NCBI RefSeq assembly: GCF_017814275.1
Contig: NZ_JAGIYQ010000001.1
Location: 157,515 to 221,514, forward strand
Length of the DNA: 64,000 nt
Source: Gottfriedia endophytica
Lineage (GTDB): Bacteria > Bacillota > Bacilli > Bacillales > Bacillaceae_G
Direction: 5' to 3'
Shown here: positions 9,269 through 18,128 of the stretch, in pieces
Layout of the letters: the number at the start of each line of letters is the position of its first letter
Numbering within the stretch: position 1 is the stretch's first letter
The notes under the pieces: model-generated
What the model was told of the DNA's origin: nothing
Databases searched by the model: none
The model's input: the letters and a program-made list of their open reading frames with translations, nothing else
Program-made: the position numbers and the translations under genes

Positions 9269-10405
9269 CTATAATAAAAATGACTGAAATACTTCATTTC
9301 CTAGTAGCTTTCCTCTATGTGTTAACTTCAGATATTCATCTTCCATTATGACTAATTGTTTCTTTGTTAAGTCTTCTACAACGTGTGGAAATGCTTCTTC
9401 AAAGTTCACTCCATACTTTTTAGTAAATAAGGATTCTGATACGCCAGCCATTTTTCGTAACCCAAGAAACATTTCTTCTTCCATTTTTTCTTGTTTTGTA
9501 ACGGTGTGTTCATGGATGATTGAATTTCCTTTTCCATCGATTTCATTGAAATATTTCTTTAATGGACCAGCATTTGAATATCTCACACCATTTACATATC
9601 CATGCGCCCCTGCTCCGAATCCATAGTACTCTTCATTATTCCAATATACGAGGTTGTGCTTGCTTTCGTGTCCACCTTTTTCAAAATTACTGATTTCATA
9701 TTGATGGAATTGATGCTCCTCAGCAAACTTCATTAAAAACTCATACATCGCAGCTTCATCGTCTTCTGGAGAAGGCTTTAATCTGCCACGGTTCATTTCA
9801 ATATAGAAAACTGTTTTTGGTTCAATAATGAGCGAATACGCAGAAATGTGCTCAATTGGTAGGGCAATTGCTTTGTTTAATGAGTCTTGGAATTGTTCCA
9901 TTGTTTGGCCTGGTAAGGCATACATTAAATCGAGATTCACATTTTTAAATCCGACTTCTTTTGCTAAATGGATTGCATTGCCGATATCATCCGGTGAATG
10001 AGTTCGTCCAATTTTCTTTAGCAGGCCTTCATCAAAGGTTTGTGCTCCGTAGCTAATTCGGTTGACACCACCTTGATGTAGTAATACTAGTTTTTCTTTT
10101 GAAATATCGTTCGGATTTGCTTCAAATGAGTATTCTACGTTTTCGTGATGCTTTAATATGTTTGACTTTATGATTTCTAATAGTCGCTCGGTTTGTTTCA
10201 GATCTAATGCAGTTGGTGTGCCTCCACCGACATAAATTGTTTTTAATTCGTTGATTGGATGAGTAGTAAGTGTGCTTTTGATTTCTTTTTCAAGATAATC
10301 TAAATACTCATCTACTGGCTGGCGATCCATCATAAATTTATTGAAATCACAGTAATAACAAATTTGTTGGCAAAATGGGATATGTATATAGACTGAAGAA
10401 GCCAT
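9269..10405 (-). CDS. hemW: Radical SAM heme chaperone HemW (formerly HemN-like)
   Basis: HemW is a radical SAM protein that binds heme and is thought to deliver it to respiratory proteins. It is often mislabelled as coproporphyrinogen dehydrogenase. The 378-residue protein starts with HIPFCQQICYYCDF, giving the CxxxCxxC iron-sulfur motif at Cys12, Cys16 and Cys19, followed by a GGGTPT loop and a C-terminal HemN-type domain. It lacks the extra N-terminal cysteine region of true HemN. The ATG at 10405 has a GGGGGA ribosome binding site. It lies downstream of lepA as in B. subtilis, but here an accessory island separates it from hrcA. Confidence 0.93.
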   Translation of the reverse strand: MASSVYIHIPFCQQICYYCDFNKFMMDRQPVDEYLDYLEKEIKSTLTTHPINELKTIYVGGGTPTALDLKQTERLLEIIKSNILKHHENVEYSFEANPNDISKEKLVLLHQGGVNRISYGAQTFDEGLLKKIGRTHSPDDIGNAIHLAKEVGFKNVNLDLMYALPGQTMEQFQDSLNKAIALPIEHISAYSLIIEPKTVFYIEMNRGRLKPSPEDDEAAMYEFLMKFAEEHQFHQYEISNFEKGGHESKHNLVYWNNEEYYGFGAGAHGYVNGVRYSNAGPLKKYFNEIDGKGNSIIHEHTVTKQEKMEEEMFLGLRKMAGVSESLFTKKYGVNFEEAFPHVVEDLTKKQLVIMEDEYLKLTHRGKLLGNEVFQSFLL

Positions 10406-10432
10406 GTTGTTCCCCCTTTTTCTTTTCCTAAT

Positions 10433-10489
10433 GAAAAGCCCCCGGGTTAGCGTAATCCTTACTCGTAAGGTGCTAACTCAGGGACTTAT
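10433..10489 (-). terminator. Terminator between lepA and hemW
   Basis: A long stem on the minus strand pairs AGTCCC-GTTAGC with GCTAAC-GGGGGCT and encloses a small CCTTAC/GTAAGG hairpin, followed by TTTT. It lies between the lepA stop and the hemW ribosome binding site. Confidence 0.75.
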
Positions 10490-10513
10490 TTCTTTTGATT
10501 TAACTAGGTTAGA

Positions 10514-12334
10514 TTAATCGTCCATTCGTAAAACGGCCATGAATGCTTCTTGTGGTACTTCAACAGAACCAACAGCCTTCATTCGTTTTTTACCTTCTTT
10601 TTGCTTATCAAGAAGTTTACGTTTACGAGAAATGTCACCACCGTAACATTTTGCTAATACGTTTTTACCGATTGATTTAATCGTTGTACGTGCTACGATT
10701 TTTTGACCAATTGCAGCCTGAACTGGCACTTCGAATTGTTGTCTTGGAATTAATTCCTTCAACTTTTCAACAATAATCTTACCGCGGTCATATGCAGAAT
10801 CTCTGTGAACGATAAATGATAAAGCATCGACTTGTTCACCATTTAATAAGATATCCATTTTCACAAGCTTAGAAGGTTTATATCCAATTAGCTCGTAGTC
10901 AAATGACGCATATCCTTTAGTATTTGATTTTAATTGATCAAAGAAATCATACACGATTTCAGATAATGGTAGTTCATACTTTAATGTTACACGATTTGCA
11001 TCAAGATATTGCATATCAATGAAATTACCACGTTTCTTTTGACAAAGCTCCATAACTGCACCTACATAATCGTTTGGTACCATGATTGCAGCTTTTACAT
11101 AAGGCTCTTCAACACGGTCAATTGATTGAGGGTCAGGCATGTTTGATGGGTTATCAACGACCAATACATCTTTGTTTGTTAAATGTACTTGATAGATAAC
11201 ACTTGGAGCAGTCGTGATTAAGTCAATTTTAAATTCACGTTCGATACGCTCTTGGATAACGTCCATGTGTAATAATCCTAAGAATCCACAACGGAAACCG
11301 AATCCTAATGCTTGTGATGTTTCTGGCTCAAATTGAAGAGCTGAGTCATTTAATTGTAGCTTTTCTAATGCATCACGAAGATCATTATATTTCGCAGTAT
11401 CAATTGGGTATAATCCACAGAATACCATTGGATTTAATTTACGGTAACCAGGTAGTGGCTCAGTAGCTCTATTATGTGCATGAGTAATTGTGTCCCCTAC
11501 ACTAGTATCTCCAACGTTTTTAATTGAAGCTGTAATAAATCCTACATCTCCAACCGTTAATTCGTCTCTAGCTTCTGATTTTGGTGTGAATACGCCTGTT
11601 TCAACAACCTCAAACTCTTTACCCGTTGCCATCATTCGAATTTTTTGACCTACTTTAACCGTTCCTTCAACAATACGAACGTAAGCAACTACTCCGCGGT
11701 ATGGGTCAAATAACGAGTCGAAAATCAATGCTTTTAACGGTGCTTCTGAATCTCCAGTTGGTGCTGGAACTTTTTCAACGATCTGTTCTAGAATATCTTC
11801 AATACCAATCCCTGCTTTTGCAGAAGCTAATACCGCTTCAGATGCATCTAAGCCAATTACATCCTCTACTTCTTGACGAACACGTTCTGGTTCTGCACTT
11901 GGTAAATCAATTTTATTAATAACAGGAAGGATTTCTAAATCGTTATCCATCGCTAAATAAACGTTTGCTAAAGTTTGCGCTTCAATACCTTGCGCAGCAT
12001 CAACAACAAGAATTGCCCCTTCACAAGCCGCTAAACTACGAGAAACTTCGTACGTAAAGTCGACGTGTCCTGGTGTGTCAATTAAATGAAGAATATACTC
12101 TTCACCATCTTTTGCTTTATATTTTAATTGTACTGCATTTAATTTAATCGTAATTCCACGTTCACGCTCTAAATCCATTGAATCAAGTAATTGAGCTTTC
12201 ATTTCACGTTGAGAAAGTGCATTTGTTTTCTCAAGGATACGGTCAGCTAACGTTGATTTGCCATGGTCAATGTGTGCGATGATTGAAAAGTTACGTATAC
12301 GCTTTTGTCTTTCCAGTCTTTCCTCTTTATTCAT
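10514..12334 (-). CDS. lepA: Elongation factor 4 (back-translocating GTPase LepA)
   Basis: LepA/EF4 is a ribosome-bound translational GTPase, proposed to rescue stalled ribosomes or help 30S biogenesis. The 606-residue protein has the G domain near the N-terminus ([33 protein letters not shown]), EF-G-like domains, and the conserved C-terminal domain ([23 protein letters not shown]). The ATG at 12334 is preceded by AGGAGTGG. An upstream in-frame start would add ten residues and has no ribosome binding site. Its place between yqxA and hemW is the normal Bacillus order. Confidence 0.97.
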   Translation of the reverse strand: MNKEERLERQKRIRNFSIIAHIDHGKSTLADRILEKTNALSQREMKAQLLDSMDLERERGITIKLNAVQLKYKAKDGEEYILHLIDTPGHVDFTYEVSRSLAACEGAILVVDAAQGIEAQTLANVYLAMDNDLEILPVINKIDLPSAEPERVRQEVEDVIGLDASEAVLASAKAGIGIEDILEQIVEKVPAPTGDSEAPLKALIFDSLFDPYRGVVAYVRIVEGTVKVGQKIRMMATGKEFEVVETGVFTPKSEARDELTVGDVGFITASIKNVGDTSVGDTITHAHNRATEPLPGYRKLNPMVFCGLYPIDTAKYNDLRDALEKLQLNDSALQFEPETSQALGFGFRCGFLGLLHMDVIQERIEREFKIDLITTAPSVIYQVHLTNKDVLVVDNPSNMPDPQSIDRVEEPYVKAAIMVPNDYVGAVMELCQKKRGNFIDMQYLDANRVTLKYELPLSEIVYDFFDQLKSNTKGYASFDYELIGYKPSKLVKMDILLNGEQVDALSFIVHRDSAYDRGKIIVEKLKELIPRQQFEVPVQAAIGQKIVARTTIKSIGKNVLAKCYGGDISRKRKLLDKQKEGKKRMKAVGSVEVPQEAFMAVLRMDD

Positions 12335-12463
12335 TCTACCACTCCTAATATTTCTCGACAGCATAGATAGATTTGATTATATCAATTACTAACGTATTCT
12401 TCAATGACTAAAACTATTATATGACAACAGCTGTCAAAATGGGACTGGTACATATTACTGTTT

Positions 12464-12805
12464 CTAAAAGAGGGAAGGAACTTTTTCAATCAACTTAATG
12501 ACGTGCCCTACAACTCCTGTTACAAATGACGTAATTCCTTTTCCAATGGAAGTAACATAATTAAATGCACTTAATTTTTCGAGCTCTTGTTCTCGTTTTT
12601 TCAATTCTTCCCCAGTAAAATCTCGTCCTAATACAGTTGCTTCTCGTTTCCCATCTACTGTTCCAACTGAAACGATGTCCTTGAGTTGATAGTAATTTGT
12701 ACTAGTGACTTTACTGATGCCATTTTTTGCAACCTGCATTCCAGTAAGAGCTAACATGATAAACACACTAAATATAAGTAGGTATTGGAAAATTTTCTTT
12801 ATCAT
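12464..12805 (-). CDS. yqxA: YqxA/DUF3679 family protein
   Basis: This is a 113-residue protein of unknown function with an N-terminal membrane helix (about residues 4-25) and an extracytoplasmic remainder containing KREATVLGRDFTGEELKKRE. It matches the YqxA family found between spoIIP and lepA in Bacillus. The start is the ATG at 12805. An adjacent upstream GTG is also possible. Here it follows gpr by only about 23 bp, and spoIIP, normally in between, is absent. Confidence 0.8.
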   Translation of the reverse strand: MIKKIFQYLLIFSVFIMLALTGMQVAKNGISKVTSTNYYQLKDIVSVGTVDGKREATVLGRDFTGEELKKREQELEKLSAFNYVTSIGKGITSFVTGVVGHVIKLIEKVPSLF

Positions 12806-12828
12806 CACGAACTCTCTCCAATTACAAA

Positions 12829-13929
12829 TTAGTGGGTATACGAACCAAGATTATCTTGATTGATTTTCGAATGGAATGCTGCATTCATGCCTCCAGCAAT
12901 AACATTTGCCATATCTTCCATAAATGAGTCTACTTCTTTTGGTGTTACCATTAAGTTATGTCCTAAAGGAGCTAATACCTCATGAATTAACTTTCTTTTC
13001 TCATCTTCATCTAGCGTACCAACAATTCCAAGAAAAGTAGCTCGTTGTTTTTCATCTGGCAGATCCTCTTCTGTTAATTTTTTCTTCTCACCAAACGTAA
13101 ATCCAGATGGAAGAAGTGCTTTAACAGGCTTGTCGCCTTCTTTCATTTCTCTTCCAAAATGCTTTAATATGTAATCGATCGTATCACTTGTGATCGCCAC
13201 GGCATCCACTACAGTTGGAACGCCAATTGCGATTACTGGAATCCCTAACGTATCTTTACTTAATTCTTTTCGCTTATTTCCTACCCCAGACCCAGGAGAA
13301 ATCCCATTATCCGTTACCTGAATAGTTGTATTTACTCGCTCAATCGAACGCGCAGCAAGTGCATCAATCGCAACAACGAAATCAGGCTTAACCTTGTCAA
13401 TGACACCAGAAATAATATCACTCGTTTCAATCCCAGTAATTCCCATTACCCCAGGTGAAATCGCCGCAACAGGACGGTATCCATCTTGAACACTTTCAGG
13501 TTGCAGCTCAAATAAATGCTTTGTCACTACTAAATTTTCTACTACCATCGGACCTAACGCATCAGGAGTCACATTCCAGTTCCCAAGTCCAACGACTAAA
13601 CAAGTTTGATCCTCAGTAATACCAAGATTTTTGAGAAAAGCTGAAAACTCTTTTGCAAACACTCTTTCAACCTTTTCTTGAAGCTCAGTATCTTGTTCTC
13701 TAATTCCTTGAACTTGAAGCGTAAGATAATTACCAGCTTTTTTTCCTAATCTTTCTTCTGCACTTTCATCTATTGCCATACTTGAAATTGAGATCCCGTC
13801 TTCTTCGCGCTCTTTTATAGTGACACCAGGAATTTCTTGCGTACTTTGCTCCTTTTCCTGTGCCATCTGTCTTGCTTCAACTGCTAAATCCGTTCGAACA
13901 CTATATTTGCTTAAATCTAGTTCACTCAT
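12829..13929 (-). CDS. gpr: Germination protease GPR (spore endopeptidase)
   Basis: GPR degrades the small acid-soluble proteins that protect spore DNA, supplying amino acids during outgrowth. It is made as a zymogen in the forespore and self-processed. The 366-residue protein has a short N-terminal propeptide before [11 protein letters not shown], followed by the conserved [16 protein letters not shown] and [14 protein letters not shown] segments. The ATG at 13929 follows TTGGAGG. Its position next to rpsT is conserved. In relatives it is transcribed by SigF/SigG. I did not find a convincing site. Confidence 0.96.
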   Translation of the reverse strand: MSELDLSKYSVRTDLAVEARQMAQEKEQSTQEIPGVTIKEREEDGISISSMAIDESAEERLGKKAGNYLTLQVQGIREQDTELQEKVERVFAKEFSAFLKNLGITEDQTCLVVGLGNWNVTPDALGPMVVENLVVTKHLFELQPESVQDGYRPVAAISPGVMGITGIETSDIISGVIDKVKPDFVVAIDALAARSIERVNTTIQVTDNGISPGSGVGNKRKELSKDTLGIPVIAIGVPTVVDAVAITSDTIDYILKHFGREMKEGDKPVKALLPSGFTFGEKKKLTEEDLPDEKQRATFLGIVGTLDEDEKRKLIHEVLAPLGHNLMVTPKEVDSFMEDMANVIAGGMNAAFHSKINQDNLGSYTH

Positions 13930-14058
13930 CCCAAAACCTCCAATAGATTCCTCTTAAATTTAAAAATCAATCTATCAGTAGTTTAGCTAGTTTTATGTAT
14001 TTCTAAACGAATCGCATGATTTTCTATACTAAATGTACAAAAACCCTCTATGTTGGTA

Positions 14059-14087
14059 TTGCAAACACACAATCCTTTTGGTAAAAT
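14059..14087 (+). promoter_or_regulatory. SigA-type promoter of rpsT
   Basis: TTGCAA (14059-14064) and TAAAAT (14082-14087) are separated by exactly 17 bp, about 60 bp upstream of the rpsT start. A small GC-rich hairpin, CGAGGG-CAT-CCCTCG (14109-14123), lies in the leader between promoter and ribosome binding site and could serve autoregulation. Confidence 0.65.
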
Positions 14088-14147
14088 AAGTTTTGTTCTA
14101 TTTGTGATCGAGGGCATCCCTCGACTGCATTAACGGAGGTGAAAAGA

Positions 14148-14414
14148 ATGCCAAATATCAAATCAGCAATCAAACGTGTAAAAACAACTGAAGCTCGTCG
14201 TGCTCACAACGCATCTATCAAATCTGATATGCGTACTGCTGTGAAAACTGTTGAAGCGTTAGTTACTAATAACGAACTTGAACAAGCGAATGAAGCTCTT
14301 AAAGTTGCTTCTAAGAAATTAGATAAAGCTGTTAACAGCAATTTAATTCACAAAAACGCTGCTGCGCGTCAAAAATCTCGTTTAACTAAACAAGTTAACG
14401 GTTTAAACGCGTAA
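14148..14414 (+). CDS. rpsT: 30S ribosomal protein S20
   Basis: S20 is an all-helical primary binding protein of 16S rRNA in the small subunit. The 88-residue, Lys/Ala-rich product starts [19 protein letters not shown] and ends TKQVNGLNA, typical of Bacillus S20. The ATG at 14148 lies seven bases after GGAGG. A GTG within that site is in frame but not used. It is divergent from gpr, has its own promoter, and is followed by two hairpin terminators. In B. subtilis holA adjoins it. Here the next core gene is about 29 kb away. Confidence 0.97.
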   Translation: MPNIKSAIKRVKTTEARRAHNASIKSDMRTAVKTVEALVTNNELEQANEALKVASKKLDKAVNSNLIHKNAAARQKSRLTKQVNGLNA

Positions 14415-14419
14415 TACTT

Positions 14420-14452
14420 AAAGGTTACTTCTGATGAGGTAGCCTTTTTTCT
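14420..14452 (+). terminator. Terminator of rpsT
   Basis: AAGGTTACT and AGGTAGCCTT form a stem with G-U pairs, followed by a T run. It begins five bases after the rpsT stop. Confidence 0.75.
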
Positions 14453-14466
14453 TTGCCTAAAAAAAT

Positions 14467-14506
14467 AAAACGACTATTCAAAAAAATTTTGGATAGTCGT
14501 TTTGTT
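14467..14506. terminator. Second, bidirectional terminator downstream of rpsT
   Basis: AAAACGACTAT and ATAGTCGTTTT form a perfect 11-bp stem with T-rich flanks on both strands. Confidence 0.75.
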
Positions 14507-14547
14507 CTATTATTAAAAGGCTGTTTTCATATACTTTGTTGCTGTTG

Positions 14548-14670
14548 TTGATTGGAACTCCAGGTTGCTCGCTTTCCGTGGGGCGGGCGGCGAGCCTCCT
14601 CGGCGTAGCCTGCGTGGTCTCACCTTCCCGCCGCTCCCACAGGAGTCTCGCACCTTCCGTTCCAATCAAC
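14548..14670. repeat. GC-rich palindromic repeat family B, copy 2
   Basis: This closely matches 5474-5602 in blocks CCAGGTTGCTCGCTTTCC, GGGGCGGG, GAGCCTCCTCGG and CCCACAGGAGTCTCGCACC. The outer ends ATTGGAAC and GTTCCAAT are complementary, so the whole element can fold on itself. It marks the left edge of the large accessory region after rpsT. Confidence 0.8.
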
Positions 14671-14744
14671 TGTTGGCTCTAAGAAAATCTAAAAAATAAC
14701 TTTCCCTTTTTGTGACTTTTTCAACAAAGTTCTTTAAACAGAAG

Positions 14745-14978
14745 CTATTCTTTAGGAAATTTATCTATTACATACAATTTCGTCTTTTTCTTTATTATCT
14801 TATTCTCCACATAAATCCAAGTATAATAAAGTACCCAAAATGTTAATGGTACTAAAAAATATATCATTGATGATTTTGAGTTTCTCGGTAAATATACTAT
14901 TAATAAAATTGAAATTAATAAAAATGGTGGTAACAGTGTCCAATATTTCCGTTTGTCAAATCTCACTTTTCTTTTCAT
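14745..14978 (-). CDS. Small two-helix membrane protein, unknown function
   Basis: I do not recognise this 77-residue protein. It has a basic N-terminus (MKRKVRFDKRKYW), two hydrophobic segments (about residues 14-29 and 37-54, split by LPRNSKSSM) and a lysine-rich end (NKIIKKKTKLYVIDKFPKE), so both termini probably face the cytoplasm. The ribosome binding region (AAAAAGG) lies directly against the ATG and is poor. It lies 16 bp downstream of an isochorismatase-family gene on the same strand and may be cotranscribed with it. Confidence 0.5.
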   Translation of the reverse strand: MKRKVRFDKRKYWTLLPPFLLISILLIVYLPRNSKSSMIYFLVPLTFWVLYYTWIYVENKIIKKKTKLYVIDKFPKE

Positions 14979-14993
14979 CCTTTTTAATTTAGT

Positions 14994-15479
14994 TCATACA
15001 AGAAACGGAATTACTGGGTGTGAAATGATATTTCGATCTCGATAAGTCTGAGTGATCACATCACTTTTTGTACTTAAAATTCCATTTTGTAAAATGACTG
15101 GTTTAAACCCTCTCTCCATTGCACCGTTATAGGTAAAGAGAACACAGTGTTCTGCTGCAAAGCCCGATAAAATGACTAAATCAATATCATTTTCCTTTAA
15201 AATCTGTTCCAATTCAGTGTTCCAAAATGCATTCGATTCTTCTTTAGTAATGCGAATATCTTCTTTATCTACTTTAATTTGTGGGATAATTGACAATAAA
15301 TCAGATGAAACTTCATTTGCTTGTTCCATGTCCTGAATATGTACAACTAACTGATTTTTTGAACGAATCAATTTAGCAACATAGTTAATATATTCACATG
15401 CCCTTTCTACATTTAATACTTCGTTTTGTTCTTGTAAAAATAATTTCTGCATGTCTATAATTAAAAATCCAATTTTCAT
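14994..15479 (-). CDS. Isochorismatase-family cysteine hydrolase
   Basis: A 161-residue alpha/beta hydrolase of the isochorismatase/nicotinamidase fold. The catalytic triad is visible as the aspartate in LIIDMQKLF near the start, a central lysine region, and the cysteine in LSGFAAEHCVLFTYNGA. Members hydrolyse small amides or vinyl ethers, and the substrate cannot be told from sequence. The start is the ATG at 15479 after GGGAGTGG. Fourteen codons upstream there is an alternative start without a ribosome binding site. A related but separate gene lies at 26836-27378. Confidence 0.8.
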   Translation of the reverse strand: MKIGFLIIDMQKLFLQEQNEVLNVERACEYINYVAKLIRSKNQLVVHIQDMEQANEVSSDLLSIIPQIKVDKEDIRITKEESNAFWNTELEQILKENDIDLVILSGFAAEHCVLFTYNGAMERGFKPVILQNGILSTKSDVITQTYRDRNIISHPVIPFLV

Positions 15480-15652
15480 TGTTATACCACTCCCAATATT
15501 TGGCTTAATAGGCACTTTCATTAATTTAAAACATGGATTATATCTAATACTTTCTATTTTTATGAAAGAATACCTCCATATATAATTAAAAGTGATCTTT
15601 TAGTAGGGCCATCTTTAAGAACTTCATAATTCTAAATTCGTTAAATTAATAC

Positions 15653-15700
15653 AAAAAAAGACGACACTTGCCTTAGAAATTAAGGAAAATATCGTCTTTT
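15653..15700 (-). terminator. Terminator of the second ECF operon (GACGAC/GTCGTC family, copy 1)
   Basis: AAAAGACGA and TCGTCTTTT pair around a TTAGAAATTAAGGAAA loop, with T runs at both ends. Near-copies occur at 17121-17166 and 19715-19756. Confidence 0.8.
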
Positions 15701-15707
15701 GAATCTA

Positions 15708-16394
15708 CTATTCCTGTTCTTGCTTCTTATCCACATATCTCATAAAATTTAATGCTTTTTGGTATTCCTCTTGAAGATATGGAGGTATATCCTTAGTATC
15801 TAATTTTTTGGGGTTTATTCCACTTTGAACCATAATTTTTTCATATGTCATTAGAGATTTAATATATTCCCTATATTCCTGTGATGTTAACACGTCTTTA
15901 CTTGAAGGGAGACCATTCAACTTATCAAAATAAGGCTGGATTTTTAGATAAACATTCTCTAATTCCCTAGCTTTTTCTAGTGGTAATTTATCGTAATCGA
16001 TGTTTCCGTATTTATCACCATAATTAAGTTTAGCATTTGTTACGATAGATAATTCTTTTTTAAATTCTTTATAACCTGATTCACCTAAATCCCCTTTAGC
16101 CTGCATCAATTTTGCATTAAGCAAAAAGTAACTATCCATTGTTGCACTTGCTATATGCTTCTTTAAATTTTCGAATGATCCATAAAGACCATCTGCTAAA
16201 TAGGCTTGGTAAGAAAAAGCACTTGTAGGTATTAAAAGCGCTGCAAATATTACAACTTTTATCAATTTATTTTTCGGTTTCCCATTTCTTGGGTTATTCA
16301 AATTACTAATCACTTTGACTTTCAGTTCAGTTGAAGGAATTAATTGATTACCTTTTTCTTTAATAGACTCTCTTAAACGAGTATTGATATCCAT
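15708..16394 (-). CDS. Anti-sigma factor, DUF3600-type
   Basis: A 228-residue single-pass membrane protein that probably controls the overlapping upstream ECF sigma factor. An N-terminal cytoplasmic part of about 42 residues (MDINTRLRESIKEKGNQL) is followed by one helix (VVIFAALLIPTSAFSYQAY) and a helical extracellular domain that I recognise as DUF3600-like (ADGLYGSFENLKKHI). The ATG overlaps the sigma stop codon (TAATG), a sign of translational coupling and 1:1 synthesis. A strong terminator follows within 10 bp. The inducing signal is unknown. Confidence 0.78.
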   Translation of the reverse strand: MDINTRLRESIKEKGNQLIPSTELKVKVISNLNNPRNGKPKNKLIKVVIFAALLIPTSAFSYQAYLADGLYGSFENLKKHIASATMDSYFLLNAKLMQAKGDLGESGYKEFKKELSIVTNAKLNYGDKYGNIDYDKLPLEKARELENVYLKIQPYFDKLNGLPSSKDVLTSQEYREYIKSLMTYEKIMVQSGINPKKLDTKDIPPYLQEEYQKALNFMRYVDKKQEQE

Positions 16395-16969
16395 TACACA
16401 TTCCCCACTTTCTCAAAAAATAGCTTCTTTCCTTGCTCATTAGACCGTAGTTTCTTTAATGCCGAATGAATTCTTGATTTAACAGTTCCAACAGGTATAT
16501 CTAAGATACTAGCTACTTCTTCTTGAGAATGATCGTTCAAATAGCGAAGAATAATAACTTGTTTAAGTTTATAAGGCAATTTATTTACTAATTTAATAAG
16601 ATCTTCGTTTGCAATTTTATCAACTAAATCATTTGAAAAATCAACTTCTGTAACTTGTTTGTACTCTTCCGCTTTTTTTGCTATACGAAGGCGCATCCAT
16701 CTACTTCTTCTATATGATTGAATTTGTTTTATTACAATCCCCATTAACCAAGGCTTAAACTGTCTTTCATGATCATAATTGCTTAGTGATTTATATAACT
16801 GAATGTAGATATCTTGAATTAGATCATCTATATCATTTTTTTCTTCTACAAGAAAATGAACATTTTTATAGACATATAGAATTGTCTTATCATAAAGCTC
16901 ACTATAAGCATGTTTATCACCTGATAGAATCCATCTAATAAGCTTACTGTACTCGTTCTGATCACACAT
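16394..16969 (-). CDS. ECF-family RNA polymerase sigma factor
   Basis: A 191-residue group 4 sigma factor. Region 2 contains NDIDDLIQDIYIQLYKSL and a WLMGIVIKQIQSYRR segment. Region 4 is LPYKLKQVIILRYLNDH, then the helix-turn-helix EEVASILDIPVGTVKSRIHSALKKL. The ATG at 16969 follows GGAGG. Its stop overlaps the start of the DUF3600-type anti-sigma gene. It is distinct from the ECF factor at 7675-8169, which has a different anti-sigma type, so the window contains two independent ECF systems. Confidence 0.93.
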   Translation of the reverse strand: MCDQNEYSKLIRWILSGDKHAYSELYDKTILYVYKNVHFLVEEKNDIDDLIQDIYIQLYKSLSNYDHERQFKPWLMGIVIKQIQSYRRSRWMRLRIAKKAEEYKQVTEVDFSNDLVDKIANEDLIKLVNKLPYKLKQVIILRYLNDHSQEEVASILDIPVGTVKSRIHSALKKLRSNEQGKKLFFEKVGNV

Positions 16970-17120
16970 TCTCTATCCTCCTGTTTTTTATTTTTACTAT
17001 ATATTGGTAAAATCCATTAATTTCGTTCGATTTATTTTAAATAGTTTGTCATTATCTTTTTCAGACTATTAAAACTTGAACTTTTTAACAACTATTTTAA
17101 AAGAAAATATTCAAGCTAAA

Positions 17121-17166
17121 CAAAAAGACGACACTTCCATTAGAAATTAAGGAAAGTATCGTCTTA
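17121..17166. terminator. GACGAC/GTCGTC-family terminator, copy 2
   Basis: AAAAAGACGACACTT pairs imperfectly with AAGTATCGTCTT around a TTAGAAATTAAGG loop, almost identical to 15653-15700. It lies downstream of the nucleotidyltransferase gene (minus strand). Confidence 0.7.
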
Positions 17167-17245
17167 GAAATATTTTGTTCAAATTGATTATCGAAACCTA
17201 AACCTTTTAGAGTTTAACTGCCTACATCCTGCTCTTAACTAAATC

Positions 17246-18034
17246 CTATTTGTTCCATACCTCTTCAAGGGTGTCTCTGAAAAGTTTATCCAATTCTGGA
17301 GTAAAGTCTTGATTACTAAGATTCAGTGTTTTTGCATATTCACGTAGACGTGTGATTTCTTCATTCAGAAAATCGTTTATAACTTGGATTTTTGGTTCTA
17401 AATCTAGTTCATCCCCATCCATCTTTCTTTTTAAAAGAATTTGGATTTCATTCTTTAATTCACCTTCTGGTAATAAGGTGTTCAATAATATTGGAAATTC
17501 CAATGGTGGAAACTCATTATATTTTTCGATCCATTTTGATGCTAATACTGGCCTTAGAACATAGAAATATTTTTTTATCTTAACTTCTTCACCTTGTAAA
17601 AACTCCCTAAAATTATTACTTGCCATATTTAGGTAGTGATGAAGACAAGAATTTGGAGCAAAGATGGTTTTACTTAGGTCTCTCATCTGATCAATGGTTG
17701 AAAAAGCTTGATAATATACAATTCCTGAACGAAGCCACTCCATTAACGGTGGATTTGATTTCCTAAATAATTTCAATGTTTTAGTTAAATCCCACCCTGA
17801 AACATCAAGCAAATTATTTATCGGTAATTCAATTACATCTCTTTTATTCCCAATACCGATCTGATCAATTGTTAGGTAGTCTTCTGTTTTATGAACATAA
17901 ATAAATCTTACATCATAATCACTATCTTTAGATGGGAATCCCCATGCTCTACTACCTGACTCGCAAGCAAAAAGGATTTTGACTTGATAGTCTTCCTCGA
18001 TTTTCTTTAAAGCGTTTAAAATGGTTTCTTTCAA
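17246..18034 (-). CDS. Predicted nucleotidyltransferase (YcgL-like, COG3541)
   Basis: A 262-residue protein with the polymerase-beta nucleotidyltransferase signature ACESGSRAWGFPSKDSDYDVRF (Gly-Ser plus Asp-Ser-Asp metal-binding region) near the N-terminus. It resembles B. subtilis YcgL, whose substrate is not established. The start is a TTG at 18034 with a GAGG site eight bases upstream. No other start fits before the conserved motif. It stands alone between hairpins and is not obviously part of a toxin-antitoxin pair, since no small partner gene is adjacent. Confidence 0.8.
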   Translation of the reverse strand: MKETILNALKKIEEDYQVKILFACESGSRAWGFPSKDSDYDVRFIYVHKTEDYLTIDQIGIGNKRDVIELPINNLLDVSGWDLTKTLKLFRKSNPPLMEWLRSGIVYYQAFSTIDQMRDLSKTIFAPNSCLHHYLNMASNNFREFLQGEEVKIKKYFYVLRPVLASKWIEKYNEFPPLEFPILLNTLLPEGELKNEIQILLKRKMDGDELDLEPKIQVINDFLNEEITRLREYAKTLNLSNQDFTPELDKLFRDTLEEVWNK

Positions 18035-18128
18035 CTTTATTACCTCAAATCACTTAATTTTATATTTCTTAAATATATACTATTTTTTAACGGTACAGAT
18101 ATTATATGTTCTAGTTTCTTGTTCATTA

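Noticed and set aside
17246-18034. Toxin-antitoxin pair (MNT/HEPN type)
   Set aside because: The nucleotidyltransferase is too long for an MNT antitoxin, and no small HEPN partner lies next to it.
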